DNA from: Gemmatimonas sp.
Lineage (GTDB): Bacteria; Gemmatimonadota; Gemmatimonadetes; Gemmatimonadales; Gemmatimonadaceae
DNA: 64,000 nt
NCBI GenBank assembly: GCA_011390805.1
Contig: JAABRT010000012.1
Location: 1 to 64,000 of the forward strand
Reading direction: 5' to 3'
Part shown: positions 16,472-25,515 of the stretch, piece by piece
Position numbering within the stretch: position 1 is the first letter of the stretch
Layout of the letters: every line of letters begins with the position of its first letter
Notes under the pieces: generated by a model
What the model saw: the letters and a program-made list of their open reading frames with translations, nothing else
Told to the model about the DNA's origin: nothing
Databases searched by the model: none
Made by a program: the position numbers and the translations under genes

Positions 16472-17818
16472 ATGTCCGCTGACCCTGCCAGTACCGAACT
16501 TTCCCTGAGTGCCGGAACGATTGCGTTCCGGCTGGCCATGGTGCTTTTGCTGGTGGCCGCCAACGCGTTTTTCGTGGCCGCCGAGTTTGCGCTGGTCGCG
16601 GTGCGCCGCAGCCGTATTGAACAACTCGTCACACAGGGCAACCGTGGCGCCATGGTGGTGCAGCGCGCCCTCAAGGACCTCGATCGCTACATCTCGGGCA
16701 CCCAGCTGGGCATCACGCTCGCATCGCTGGCGCTGGGCTGGATCGGCGAGCCCGCCATCGCGGTGCTGGTAGACGATGTGCTGGGCATGGTCGGGATATC
16801 GCTCCCGTCGGGCGCGGTGCACAGCGGGGCCGCCATTCTGGTGGCGTTCACTGTGGTGACCTTTCTGCACATTGTCTTTGGTGAGCTGATGCCCAAATCG
16901 GTGGCGCTTATCCGCCCCGAGCGCGTCAGCCTGTGGGTGGTGCGCCCGTTGATTGTGTTCTCCAATGTGATGTCGCCCTTCATCGCGCTGCTGCAAGGCA
17001 CGGCCAATCGATTGCTCCGGCTGCTCGGGGTGGAGCCGGCGAGTGAAGGCGCCCACGTGCATTCGCCCGAAGAGTTGCGGCTGCTGGTCATGCAGGCCCG
17101 CGCTCACGGCACGCTCGACGAAAGCGACTCGGCGATGCTGGCCGGCGTCTTTGACTTTCACAACAAGAAGGCCTGGGATGTGATGCGGCCGCGCACCGAT
17201 GTGGCGGCTATTGCCCATGACGCGGACGAGGAGGACATCCGGCACACCCTGCGTACGGAACGCTATTCGCGTTATCCGGTATATCGAGAGACGCTGGACG
17301 ACGTCGTGGGCGTGCTGCTGGCCAAGGACTACTGGCTGTACGAGAAGTCCGAACCCTTCCTGCTCAGCGAGCATCTGCGTGATCCACTGTTCGTACCGGC
17401 CACACGCGCTGCCGAACGTGTGCTCGATGATTTGCGACGCACGCGGGCACATCTGGCGGTGGTGCTCGACGAATACGGCGGCACAGCCGGCATCGTGACA
17501 CTTGAAGATCTTGTAGAAGAAGTTGTAGGTGACATTGCCGATGAGTACGACCAGGTGGCGCGGGAGTCGGTGATCACGGACGGTGTGCTTGAACTGGCCG
17601 GGTCACTTTCACTGGTTGACGTGCGATCGGATTACGGGTTGGCGATTCCCGAGGGCGACTGGACCACACTGGGTGGTTATGCGTTTTCGGCGATCGGTCG
17701 TTTGCCACATCTGGGAGATCGAGTGACGTTTCCGGGCGGAGAACTTGAAGTAGTTGCGATGGACGGACGACGCGTTGCTGCGCTTCGCGTACTATCCCGC
17801 ACGCCGGTCACACGATGA
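16472..17818 (+). CDS. CNNM/CorC-family membrane protein (hemolysin-type, HlyC/CorC)
   Basis: 448 aa from ATG 16472. The N-terminal CNNM (DUF21) transmembrane domain (about 10-200) has FRLAMVLLLVAANAFFVAAE and the conserved HIVFGELMPKSVAL. Two CBS domains follow (about 215-335, with VMRPRTDVAAI and TRAHLAVVLDEYGGTAGIVT). A CorC_HlyC transporter-associated domain closes the protein (about 350-440, LSLVDVRSDYGLAIPEGDWTTLGGY). The family is linked to Mg/Co ion transport or homeostasis; the old hemolysin name is misleading. The ATG of the next gene overlaps its stop (ATGA). Divergent from pilS. Confidence 0.93.
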   Translation: MSADPASTELSLSAGTIAFRLAMVLLLVAANAFFVAAEFALVAVRRSRIEQLVTQGNRGAMVVQRALKDLDRYISGTQLGITLASLALGWIGEPAIAVLVDDVLGMVGISLPSGAVHSGAAILVAFTVVTFLHIVFGELMPKSVALIRPERVSLWVVRPLIVFSNVMSPFIALLQGTANRLLRLLGVEPASEGAHVHSPEELRLLVMQARAHGTLDESDSAMLAGVFDFHNKKAWDVMRPRTDVAAIAHDADEEDIRHTLRTERYSRYPVYRETLDDVVGVLLAKDYWLYEKSEPFLLSEHLRDPLFVPATRAAERVLDDLRRTRAHLAVVLDEYGGTAGIVTLEDLVEEVVGDIADEYDQVARESVITDGVLELAGSLSLVDVRSDYGLAIPEGDWTTLGGYAFSAIGRLPHLGDRVTFPGGELEVVAMDGRRVAALRVLSRTPVTR

Positions 17819-18660
17819 GGGGCTGCGTGACAACGCGCGGGCTGCGGTCGCGGCGTGCGCTTTTGTGCACCGCACTGCTCAGTCCGTGGCTGGTACTTGT
17901 TGGCGGCTGCGACGCGTCCGATCGCGGTGATGAGCCAGCCGCTCAGGACGGGGCACGGTCGTCCGCCGTGGCACGTGAGATGGCCCCGCCGGGTGCACCC
18001 GACAGCGTGTTCCCTGCGCCAACACGACCCATTGCTGATATCGTTGCCCCGCGTTGGAGCAACGAAGACGACCGTGATGACATCGGAGAGGCGGAGCGCG
18101 TGCTCCGGGTGCTCAACCCTCAGAAAGGGCAGCACATCGCGGATATCGGAGCCGGCGATGGTTATTACGTGGCGCGGCTTGTCCCGCGGGTAGGTGCAAC
18201 GGGGCGCGTGTACGGCGAAGACATTGTACCGCGCTACCTCGATCTGCTGGCGGACCGCGCTGATCGCTCGGGATGGAGCAATGTGGACGTGGTGCGAGGT
18301 GAAGCGCACGACCCGCGCCTGCCGGCGGCAACGCTCGACGCGGCCCTGCTCGTACATATGTATCACGAGATCACACAGCCTTTTGGACTGCTCTGGAATC
18401 TGGCCACGGCCATGAAGCCGGGCGGTCGGGTTGTGATTGTTGATCTTGATCGCCCCACCTGGGGACATGGCACACCGTACGACTTGTTGCGATGCGAGTT
18501 GGCCGCAGTGGGTTACCGCGCCGACACAGTGGACCGCAGCGTGCCAGGCGAGTACGTCGCGGTGTTTCTGGCGCCGTCGCTCACCGAGCGGCCGTCGCCC
18601 GAAGCGCTGGCCGAGATGCTGTTGCAGAATCCGTGCACTGTGCCGGGCGGCCGCGAGTGA
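17815..18660 (+). CDS. Exported methyltransferase-like lipoprotein
   Basis: 281 aa. Residues 1-32 form an export signal ending in a lipobox-like LVGGC, so the protein is probably an envelope lipoprotein. The body is a class I SAM-methyltransferase fold: motif I HIADIGAGDGYYVARL (about 107-122), an acidic residue after strand 2 (VYGEDI), LDAALLVHMYHEI (motif IV region) and KPGGRVVIVDLDRP. Exported methyltransferase-like proteins of this type (COG4798-like) occur in proteobacteria, and their substrate is unknown. How SAM would reach them is unclear. Overlaps the CNNM gene by four bases, so it is co-transcribed. Confidence 0.82.
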   Translation: MRGCVTTRGLRSRRALLCTALLSPWLVLVGGCDASDRGDEPAAQDGARSSAVAREMAPPGAPDSVFPAPTRPIADIVAPRWSNEDDRDDIGEAERVLRVLNPQKGQHIADIGAGDGYYVARLVPRVGATGRVYGEDIVPRYLDLLADRADRSGWSNVDVVRGEAHDPRLPAATLDAALLVHMYHEITQPFGLLWNLATAMKPGGRVVIVDLDRPTWGHGTPYDLLRCELAAVGYRADTVDRSVPGEYVAVFLAPSLTERPSPEALAEMLLQNPCTVPGGRE

Positions 18661-18688
18661 GCAGCGGCACGGCAAGGCGGCGCAACGC

Positions 18689-19162
18689 ATGACGGCCGAA
18701 CGTAGTGCGCGAGAGGAGACGAGCGGCGCGTTGGTGATCACTCAGCATCTGTCGCTCAACCCCGACGAACTTGAGTATCGTGCAACCACGGGCGGCGGAC
18801 CGGGCGGACAGCATGTCAATCGCAGTGCAACACGCATTGAGCTTCGCTGGCGACCAGCAACGAGTGAATCACTGTCGCAGGCGCTTTCTCCGGCGCATCG
18901 GGAGCGTGTGCTGCAGCGCCTGGCGGGGCGTGTAGACAGCGCCGGCGTGTTGCGGTTGGTTGCCGCCGAGCATCGCAGTCAGCGCCGGAACCGTGATGCG
19001 GCGGCTGAACGATTGGTGTCGATAATCCGCGCCGCGCTGCCCGATCCGACACCTCGCAAAGCCACCAAGCCCACGCGCGGTGCGGTAGAACGTCGGCTCG
19101 ATGAAAAGAAGCAGCGCGCCAGCCGGAAGCGTGAGCGCAGCCGGCGCGATTTTGACAGTTAG
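18689..19162 (+). CDS. arfB: ArfB-type peptidyl-tRNA hydrolase / class I release factor domain protein
   Basis: 157 aa. The RF-1 catalytic motif GGGPGGQHVN (about 37-46) starts a short release-factor domain. A basic C-terminal tail follows (KKQRASRKRERSRRDF) that in ArfB enters the mRNA channel of stalled ribosomes. There is no codon-recognition domain, as expected for ArfB (YaeJ), which hydrolyses peptidyl-tRNA on non-stop ribosomes. The start at ATG 18689 lies 28 bases after the methyltransferase-like gene, so the three plus-strand genes may form one unit. Confidence 0.92.
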   Translation: MTAERSAREETSGALVITQHLSLNPDELEYRATTGGGPGGQHVNRSATRIELRWRPATSESLSQALSPAHRERVLQRLAGRVDSAGVLRLVAAEHRSQRRNRDAAAERLVSIIRAALPDPTPRKATKPTRGAVERRLDEKKQRASRKRERSRRDFDS

Positions 19163-19260
19163 CGGGTCATCGCGCCGGCGCAGTTCACGGGCTCACACGC
19201 GGCGTTTTTCACTTGATTTTGGGATCACCCGGGCGAAAGCGCTGCGCGTGTACACGTGCC

Positions 19261-19992
19261 TCAGAACACCACCGCTTGCACGCCCACGTAATACGTGAAG
19301 TAATCAACACGCGAGCGAAGCGGCCGGACAGTGCGCTGCTGCTCGAACGCGTCACGGACTTCGTCGGCTGTCAGATAGGTGACATCGTCGTGCCGCAGGT
19401 AGCGCGCCCCCACGTCAAGCCGCAACGGACGGGAGCCGCTGCTCACCCGGATGTAGGCGCCGGCGGCCCCACCATACGCCCACGCGAAATCGCTGGAGTT
19501 CGTGGTGCTGGCAAACGGTCGTTCTTCGTTGGTGCCTTCTACGGAGCTGCTTGTCCAGAAGGCTGAAAAACCGCCCAGCGCTGACGCGTACGGCGTGAAC
19601 GCTCCCGTGGGTCCCAACAACTGCGGGCCAACAAGAAAGGTGGCAATGTTGTTGGAGGTGTTGAGATCAACCTGAATGAGATTGCCGAGGTTGGGGCTGA
19701 GCGGTACACGCTGGCGCACGTTTCCGTAGTTCTGAAACGCGAGATCGGCGCGCAGGTTCAGAATCGAGTTCTCGTCGAGCCGGAACAGGACATTGCCGCT
19801 GAGTCCAAACCCAACACCGGTGGTTTGATCGAACTCGCCCCGCGGGTCGGTGACATTGAGCGACAGTCCTGCGGACACAGGGCCATTGAGCTCTGGTTCA
19901 CCTTGCTGGGCCTGCAGCACAGTGGAGTGGGCGGTCGCAGCCAGCGCGGCGGCCGCGGCGAAACGCATTGCAGTGAGATTGGCTCGGCGCAT
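19261..19992 (-). CDS. Outer-membrane beta-barrel protein, unknown function
   Basis: 243 aa with a Sec signal peptide (cleavage near LQA-QQ, about 28). Alternating hydrophobic strands run through the mature part (VGFGLSGNVLFRLDENSILN, LRLDVGARYLRHDD). It ends VDYFTYYVGVQAVVF with a C-terminal Phe, the usual outer-membrane barrel sorting signal. It resembles small 8-10 strand OmpA/OmpW-like barrels, but I cannot name a family. Downstream of the TolC gene on the same strand, with a 218-base gap that suggests its own promoter. Confidence 0.8.
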   Translation of the reverse strand: MRRANLTAMRFAAAAALAATAHSTVLQAQQGEPELNGPVSAGLSLNVTDPRGEFDQTTGVGFGLSGNVLFRLDENSILNLRADLAFQNYGNVRQRVPLSPNLGNLIQVDLNTSNNIATFLVGPQLLGPTGAFTPYASALGGFSAFWTSSSVEGTNEERPFASTTNSSDFAWAYGGAAGAYIRVSSGSRPLRLDVGARYLRHDDVTYLTADEVRDAFEQQRTVRPLRSRVDYFTYYVGVQAVVF

Positions 19993-20009
19993 ATGAGTAG
20001 TGGTGCAGT

Positions 20010-20205
20010 GGGACGGGGAGCAACAGATGGTGTTGTCTGTACTACGAAAGTCTGCTTGTCAGGTTACACAGTGCGTTCATTTCGTATGGTCTTGAGACCG
20101 CTGCCCCACCCTGCACTGCTACTGCTGGTGTTGATGGTATTGTTGTGTTGCTGGTATTGCCGGTGCTACTGATGTCTCGACTTCGACTTATTGATACGAG
20201 TGCTG
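20010..20205 (-). other. Low-complexity leader between TolC gene and barrel gene
   Basis: On the minus strand, about 20170-20110, a run of CAN-type triplets (ACCAGCAACACAACAATACC and similar) gives a biased, C/A-rich segment. No gene or clear hairpin is visible. It presumably contains the promoter and leader of the barrel gene at 19992. Confidence 0.4.
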
Positions 20206-20210
20206 ATGTG

Positions 20211-21686
20211 TTACGGTTGGCCAAGCACGCCGGGCAGCGCACGGATATCCCCAATGGCGATCGCGAGCGAGGCGCGCGCAGCGGCCACGCGTGCTTCGTA
20301 TTGCGCAAGCTTCACGGCCTCATCGAGCACGGAGCGTTCACGCAGGTTGACCACCAGCAGTGTGCTTTCACCATTTGCGAAACGTTCGACTTCTGCATCA
20401 CGCAACAGTCGTGTCTGCGCGAGATTGCGCTGCTGAATGCTCACCAGTGACGCCAGCAGATTGAGATCGTTGGCGGCAATGCGCACGGCATTCTCGACTT
20501 CACGCTGCAGCCGATCGCGTTCGGCGCGGCGGATGTCCAGCTTGGCACCGGCGCTGCCGAACTTTCCACGCTCCTTGAGATACAGAAGCGGTGATTTGAT
20601 CTCCAACGACGCTTTGTAGTTGTCTTCCGACGTTGCACGATCGAACACCGGAGGCGTAGTGCCGCGTTCGCTGAGTGCAAACACGCCGGCTTCGGCGAAG
20701 GGGATCAGCTGCTGCGCTGCAAGCAGCCGGTCGGCTTCGGCAAAACGTACATTCGCATCAATCTTCCGCAACGACGGGTTGGCCGCTCGCGCCGCGCTCA
20801 CCCACTGCGCCACGCTTTCGGAATCGCTGAGTGTCAGCTCAGCGGCCTCGAGTCCAATCAGCGCCGGTCGCACACTGTCGGCCAATTCCACGGGACGCAA
20901 CTCCTGGTCCCACAGAAAGGCGGTGAGCGTAAGCTGCGCTGCAAAGTATGTGGCTTCGGCCTCCTGACGCACCACCTCTCGGCGCTGTACTTCCAGTGAC
21001 GCCTCGAGTGTATCCACGGCTGGAAGTTCGCCGGCGTTTAGGCGTTCAATCACGGCGTTCAACCGGAACTGCGCCAGTTCAACGCCCTCCGCCGCGATCA
21101 GCCGACGGCGCCATGCCTCGTACCAGGCACCGTACGTGCGCGCGGCGTTCAACACGAGCGCGTTCAGGATTGCGATGCGATCGGCTTCACCGGCGTCACG
21201 CACCGCCTGGGCCTGCGCCAGTGCGGTACGTCGCTCGTCAGTGATCAGACGCTGTCCAAGAGGGATGCTCATTCCCACCGTCACCAACCCGATATTGGGC
21301 GTGCGACGGTCTGGATTGATGTACGTCCCGGCCGCACGTTCAAAGCCAACCTTGATGTCGCTTCCAATGGGTGTGGGAATTTTCAGGGCGATATCGGAGT
21401 AGGCGTAGTAGCCCGTACCGTCAAAGCGCTTCTGATCCCACATCGCGGTAATCGTGGGATCAAACGCACCCCACGCAGACCGCAGTTGGCTGCGCACATC
21501 CTCCGCGATCAGATCTGCCTGACGCGCAATGGGATGGTCGGCCAGCACCTGTGCAATGAAAACCGCGTACGGGTACGGCGTACCAGTGCTGTCACTGGCC
21601 GACGTGACGGCCGAGGTTGACTGCGCGAAAAGCGACGTGGACCACAACACTCCGAAACTCCCCAACAGCAGTGCGGTACGCCTCAC
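20211..21686 (-). CDS. TolC-family outer-membrane efflux/secretion channel
   Basis: 491 aa with a signal peptide (FGVLWSTSLFAQ) and two OEP repeats of long alpha-hairpins (about 160-330 and 345-480). Typical TolC features are seen: AWGAFDPTITAMWDQKRF near the N-terminus, AEADRLLAAQQLIPFAEAGV and FANGESTLLVVNLRERSVLD. It would form the outer-membrane channel for the HlyD and ABC proteins encoded upstream. Its ATG overlaps the HlyD stop (ATGA), so the three are translated as one operon in the order ABC, HlyD, TolC. Confidence 0.93.
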   Translation of the reverse strand: MRRTALLLGSFGVLWSTSLFAQSTSAVTSASDSTGTPYPYAVFIAQVLADHPIARQADLIAEDVRSQLRSAWGAFDPTITAMWDQKRFDGTGYYAYSDIALKIPTPIGSDIKVGFERAAGTYINPDRRTPNIGLVTVGMSIPLGQRLITDERRTALAQAQAVRDAGEADRIAILNALVLNAARTYGAWYEAWRRRLIAAEGVELAQFRLNAVIERLNAGELPAVDTLEASLEVQRREVVRQEAEATYFAAQLTLTAFLWDQELRPVELADSVRPALIGLEAAELTLSDSESVAQWVSAARAANPSLRKIDANVRFAEADRLLAAQQLIPFAEAGVFALSERGTTPPVFDRATSEDNYKASLEIKSPLLYLKERGKFGSAGAKLDIRRAERDRLQREVENAVRIAANDLNLLASLVSIQQRNLAQTRLLRDAEVERFANGESTLLVVNLRERSVLDEAVKLAQYEARVAAARASLAIAIGDIRALPGVLGQP

Positions 21687-23083
21687 TTCATGCTCCCCTT
21701 GTCGCCGCTCTCCCCGTCGCCTGGCGCCATCTGTCCGCGCGCGTCGCCGCCTCCCGCCGCCTGAGACGCATCGATGGCCGGCGGGAAACCGTTGAGCTGG
21801 CGCCAGATTTCAAACCACACACGCACCACATCGAGCAGCGCCCATCCGTATACGCCCGAGCCAACGCGCAGTTGTACAGGCCACGGTTCGTCTTCAGGAT
21901 CCGGCACCACCAGCACACGGAACCGGCCGTCCGCACTGGCCACCTGATCGATCACGACAACCTCGCCACCGAATGTACCAACCGCCACACTTGGCCATCC
22001 GGAGAACTGCAGCGCAGGCCAACCGTCAAACTGCAGTCGCACTTTGCGTCCGGGCTTGAGCAGCGGCACGTCCATGGCGCGCACGAACAGTTCTACCGCC
22101 TGGCGCGGCGTGGCCGGTTGCACCGTGACAATGGGAGCGCCCGCCTTCACCATCTCGCCCACACCCTGCTGCATGGCGCGCACCACGTATCCATCCTGCG
22201 GCGCTTCAATGGTGTAATACGACTGACGCACTTCGAGCGAAGCCACGCGGTTACGCAGCTTGGCAATCTCTGATTGCCCTTTGGCCACTTCGGCCATGGT
22301 ACCAGCACGATCAGATCGCGCCTTCTCGATTTTTTCGCGATAATCTGCTTCCAGCGAACGCAGCTCGATCTGCGCGTTGAGCAACTCGTTGCGCCGCTGC
22401 ACCAGCGCTGCATTGGCCGACTGCGAGCGCATGCGAGCCGATTGCAGATCGTTCAGCGACACCAGTCCCAACGGCGAGCGGAACAGCGAGTCACGCCGAG
22501 CGAACTGATCGCTGGCAATGGAATCCTCAAGCGTGGCCTGTATTACCGCTGCTTGCAGCTGTGTGACGCGATTTGTGGCCTGTTCTAGCTTGAGCCCGAG
22601 CACATCGGTAAGCGCCTCGATCTGTTCGGACAGTGCCCGCGCCTTGGCTTCCTTCTCGCGATTCGACGACCGCTCTGCGTCCAGCTGCTCCTGCGTACGC
22701 TGCACGAGCTCCGGATCGAGATAGGCATCGGCGATTTCAGAGATCTGCACAATCGGTGTGCCGCGCGCGACATACTGCCCTTCGGCCACAAACCAACGCT
22801 CAATGCGCCCGTCAATCCGTGACGGCAACGACTGCGGTCGATCGGCCGGACTCAGCGCGCTGACTTTGCCCGTGCCCTGCACGCTCTGCTGCCAAGGCAA
22901 AAACGCGGCCAATATGACGGCAACAAAGATGAACAGAATCCACCGCGATACTGCCGCGTATGATTGTGTTTCGTACAACAGCCGCGATGAATGCAGTGGC
23001 AGACGCTCCGGGTCAAACGTCTCGCCGCTGCTCTCCGGTCGCTCCGGCAGCCCCTTGGGTACGTTCGGCATGCGTGGCGTCAT
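21683..23083 (-). CDS. HlyD-family periplasmic adaptor (type I secretion)
   Basis: 466 aa. One N-terminal membrane helix (about 46-66) is followed by a biotinyl-lipoyl half (PSRIDGRIERWFVAEGQYVARG). A long coiled coil runs about 130-290. The second lipoyl half has IEAPQDGYVVRAMQQGVGEM, then a beta-barrel. The C-terminus is Gly/Asp rich. It bridges the inner-membrane ABC protein and TolC. Overlaps both neighbours by four bases. Confidence 0.92.
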   Translation of the reverse strand: MTPRMPNVPKGLPERPESSGETFDPERLPLHSSRLLYETQSYAAVSRWILFIFVAVILAAFLPWQQSVQGTGKVSALSPADRPQSLPSRIDGRIERWFVAEGQYVARGTPIVQISEIADAYLDPELVQRTQEQLDAERSSNREKEAKARALSEQIEALTDVLGLKLEQATNRVTQLQAAVIQATLEDSIASDQFARRDSLFRSPLGLVSLNDLQSARMRSQSANAALVQRRNELLNAQIELRSLEADYREKIEKARSDRAGTMAEVAKGQSEIAKLRNRVASLEVRQSYYTIEAPQDGYVVRAMQQGVGEMVKAGAPIVTVQPATPRQAVELFVRAMDVPLLKPGRKVRLQFDGWPALQFSGWPSVAVGTFGGEVVVIDQVASADGRFRVLVVPDPEDEPWPVQLRVGSGVYGWALLDVVRVWFEIWRQLNGFPPAIDASQAAGGGDARGQMAPGDGESGDKGSMK

Positions 23084-25353
23084 ACTTCCCCCTGCACCGT
23101 CTCGCGTGAACGCACACCGCGCGCCACCTCACCGGCGCGCACATGTGATTCCAGCAGCCGTACGCAATACGGATCCTCGCGCACTTCAGCGAACGGACCG
23201 TCTGCGGCCAGTTCACCGTCGCGTACCACAAGCACACGATCGAACTCGGAGAGCAGCACCGGATCGTGTGACACGGCAATCACGGTCCAGTTGCGCGTGG
23301 GATCGGTGAGAATGGCCAACAAGCGACGACGGTCGTCGGAAAGGAGATTCATGAACAGGTCGTCGAAAATCACCAGACGTGGCGAGCCGGCGATGCCCTG
23401 CGCAAACAGCAGCTTGGTGGCAACATGCGATGGTAACGACCGGCCGCCATTGGTAATGCGGGTATCGAGACCATAGCGCATGCCCTGCACTTCGCGGTCG
23501 AGTCCCACCAACGCCAGCGCTTCCCAGATGTCCGCTTCACTGACATGCGAACGCCCCACCGACACATTTTCGGCAATGGTGCCTTCGAACAGGTCGGTGA
23601 GCGACAACACCTGTCCAATGCGCTCACGCATCGCTTCACGATCGACTTCGTGCATGGACACGTTGTCCACAAGCAGCGTGCCTTCATAGTCCACGAGCAG
23701 GCCGCTGAGCAGGCGCAACAGCGTGCTGCGTCCGGCACCCTTGAAACCGGTGAGCGCCACGCGCTGTCCGGGATCAATGATCAGGCTCAGATCCTGCAAT
23801 ACCGGCGTGTCGTTGCTGCCGTAGCCGTAGGTCAGGTTGCGCGACTCAAGGCGCATGCCCGATACGGTAACGGGAAGCGGCGTGCGACCAACGGAGTCTA
23901 CCGGGATGTCAGTGACATGACCGGCCTTTTCAACCGATGTGAGCATGTCGTACACGACACTCAACGACAGCACCAGCTTTTCCACGCCGGCCAGAACGGT
24001 GACAACCACCAGCTCTGATGCAACAAACTGACCAAGCGTGATCTGGCGATTGACCACCAGTACAGTACCGACAATCAGCAGGCCGGCGGTAATCAGGGTT
24101 TTGAATACCACGATCGAGACGGCCTGCTGCACCAGCACCTTGAAATGCTTGTCGCGGTACTTGAGGTACTTGGTGAGAATCTCGTCCATGCGCGAGAGCG
24201 CCAACTGCGAACGCCCGGCAAACTTGAAGGCGTGGAATGCGCGTGCTACCTCCTCAAGCCAATGCACCGCCCGGTATTTGTACTTGCTCTCCATCAAACT
24301 CGTGGCAAGTCCCTTGGGCCCGGTAATCCAAAACAGCAGTGCCAGCGTGAGCACCAGCAAAACACCCACCAGCGTGAAGTACGGGTGGTAGAATGTGAGC
24401 AGAACGAGACCAAAGAAAATCGTCAACAGCGCCTGCGATGTATCCAGCAGGAACTTGGCCAGACTCTTCTGGATAAGCGCTGCTTCAAACAACCGGTTCA
24501 TGGTTTCCGGCAGGTCCTGCCGCAGCGAATGATCGTACCGGATACGCGGCAAGTGGAATGTGAACTCCAAGGCCATTCGCGCGAACACACGTTGCTGAAT
24601 TCGCTCCACCACGCCGAGCTGCAGCACCTGCAGGATACCGGCAATGATGGTGCCCACGATGACGTAGGCAATCAGGATGCTCGCCGACTGCAGGATGAGT
24701 CCACCCTGAATGAGCTGTACAATCGCACCCACGCTCAACGGCAACGTGAGTGAAAACAGTCCGGCCAGGCCGGCGTAGAAGAAGACAATCACAATCTCGC
24801 GCTTGTCGCGCGACAGCAGTTCCCACAGGCGTGCTACAGCCTGCGAGCCGTGCGCTGCAGCCTCGGCTTCCACCCGTGACTCTTCGTCGGACGATAGCAC
24901 CTCCACTTCACCACCAGCCGAGGCGCTTGGCCTCAAACCAAGCGGAGACAGCGCAAAACAGTTGTCACCGAATCGACGACGCACCTCGGCGGTGATCTCT
25001 TCGGTGGAGTGCGCGCCCAACTCACGCGCTGCGCCTGTCGAATCAACCAGCCAGAGCGTCGGCCGCTTGCCCTCGCCTTCAATAAGGACGAGCACATCGC
25101 CACTGCCCACGTTGGAAGACGCAATGAACACCGTTGGCAGATCGCGTTCGTTGACACCGCGTGCGATGGCAGAGAGATCGACGTCCCGGGTGAGGAACGC
25201 AACGTCAAGTGCCTGGCCGATCTGCTGCAGCTGTTGCGACAGCGGGCCACTTCGGATACGACGATCGAGCGTGATCCAGGCAGACGGATCCACATTCAAA
25301 TGCAGCGCGTCCGAGAGCAGCTGGACGGCGCGCGTTGATTGACGAACAGTCAT
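23080..25353 (-). CDS. ABC exporter with altered ATPase motifs, type I secretion-like
   Basis: 757 aa. Residues of about 1-170 form an N-terminal domain of unknown type; it lacks the C39 peptidase Cys/His motif. Six membrane helices lie at about 180-450 and a nucleotide-binding domain at about 500-735. The ATPase is unusual. Walker A reads GFKGAGRST, with Arg542 in place of the invariant Lys. The LSGGQ signature is replaced by NGGRSLPSHVATK. Walker B ends VIFDD, with Asp665 in place of the catalytic Glu. The H-loop VSHD is kept. Similar relaxed signatures occur in some Bacteroidetes HlyB-like proteins that I recall, but the Walker A Lys is normally kept there. The protein may bind ATP weakly or need a partner. 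It is first in the operon with HlyD and TolC. Confidence 0.85.
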   Translation of the reverse strand: MTVRQSTRAVQLLSDALHLNVDPSAWITLDRRIRSGPLSQQLQQIGQALDVAFLTRDVDLSAIARGVNERDLPTVFIASSNVGSGDVLVLIEGEGKRPTLWLVDSTGAARELGAHSTEEITAEVRRRFGDNCFALSPLGLRPSASAGGEVEVLSSDEESRVEAEAAAHGSQAVARLWELLSRDKREIVIVFFYAGLAGLFSLTLPLSVGAIVQLIQGGLILQSASILIAYVIVGTIIAGILQVLQLGVVERIQQRVFARMALEFTFHLPRIRYDHSLRQDLPETMNRLFEAALIQKSLAKFLLDTSQALLTIFFGLVLLTFYHPYFTLVGVLLVLTLALLFWITGPKGLATSLMESKYKYRAVHWLEEVARAFHAFKFAGRSQLALSRMDEILTKYLKYRDKHFKVLVQQAVSIVVFKTLITAGLLIVGTVLVVNRQITLGQFVASELVVVTVLAGVEKLVLSLSVVYDMLTSVEKAGHVTDIPVDSVGRTPLPVTVSGMRLESRNLTYGYGSNDTPVLQDLSLIIDPGQRVALTGFKGAGRSTLLRLLSGLLVDYEGTLLVDNVSMHEVDREAMRERIGQVLSLTDLFEGTIAENVSVGRSHVSEADIWEALALVGLDREVQGMRYGLDTRITNGGRSLPSHVATKLLFAQGIAGSPRLVIFDDLFMNLLSDDRRRLLAILTDPTRNWTVIAVSHDPVLLSEFDRVLVVRDGELAADGPFAEVREDPYCVRLLESHVRAGEVARGVRSRETVQGEV

Positions 25354-25420
25354 GTAATGGAAATCAGGGTGGCAGCGCCGTTTACCGACATTGGCGCGTC
25401 ACAGATATAACGAAGCAGTG

Positions 25421-25455
25421 TACTGAGAAGCTCCCGATACTGAGCTATCAGTATA
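25421..25455 (-). promoter_or_regulatory. Palindrome and likely promoter of the ABC-HlyD-TolC operon
   Basis: ATACTGA (25437-25443) and TCAGTAT (25448-25454) make a perfect palindrome with a 4-base centre, and a half-site TACTGA lies at 25421-25426. On the minus strand the right arm contains TATACT (25455-25450), a plausible -10 box about 95 bases before the ABC start. The -35 match is weak. A repressor bound here would block the promoter. Confidence 0.45.
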
Positions 25456-25515
25456 GACAGGTACACATCGTTGGTGTAGTTGCTGATCGCGAAATGCTAA
25501 CCCCGGAAGATGCGC

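Noticed and set aside
15752-17452. 566-codon open frame on the minus strand across pilS and the CNNM gene
   Set aside because: It is His/Gln/Arg biased shadow coding antisense to the CNNM gene, and both real genes have clear family motifs in other frames.
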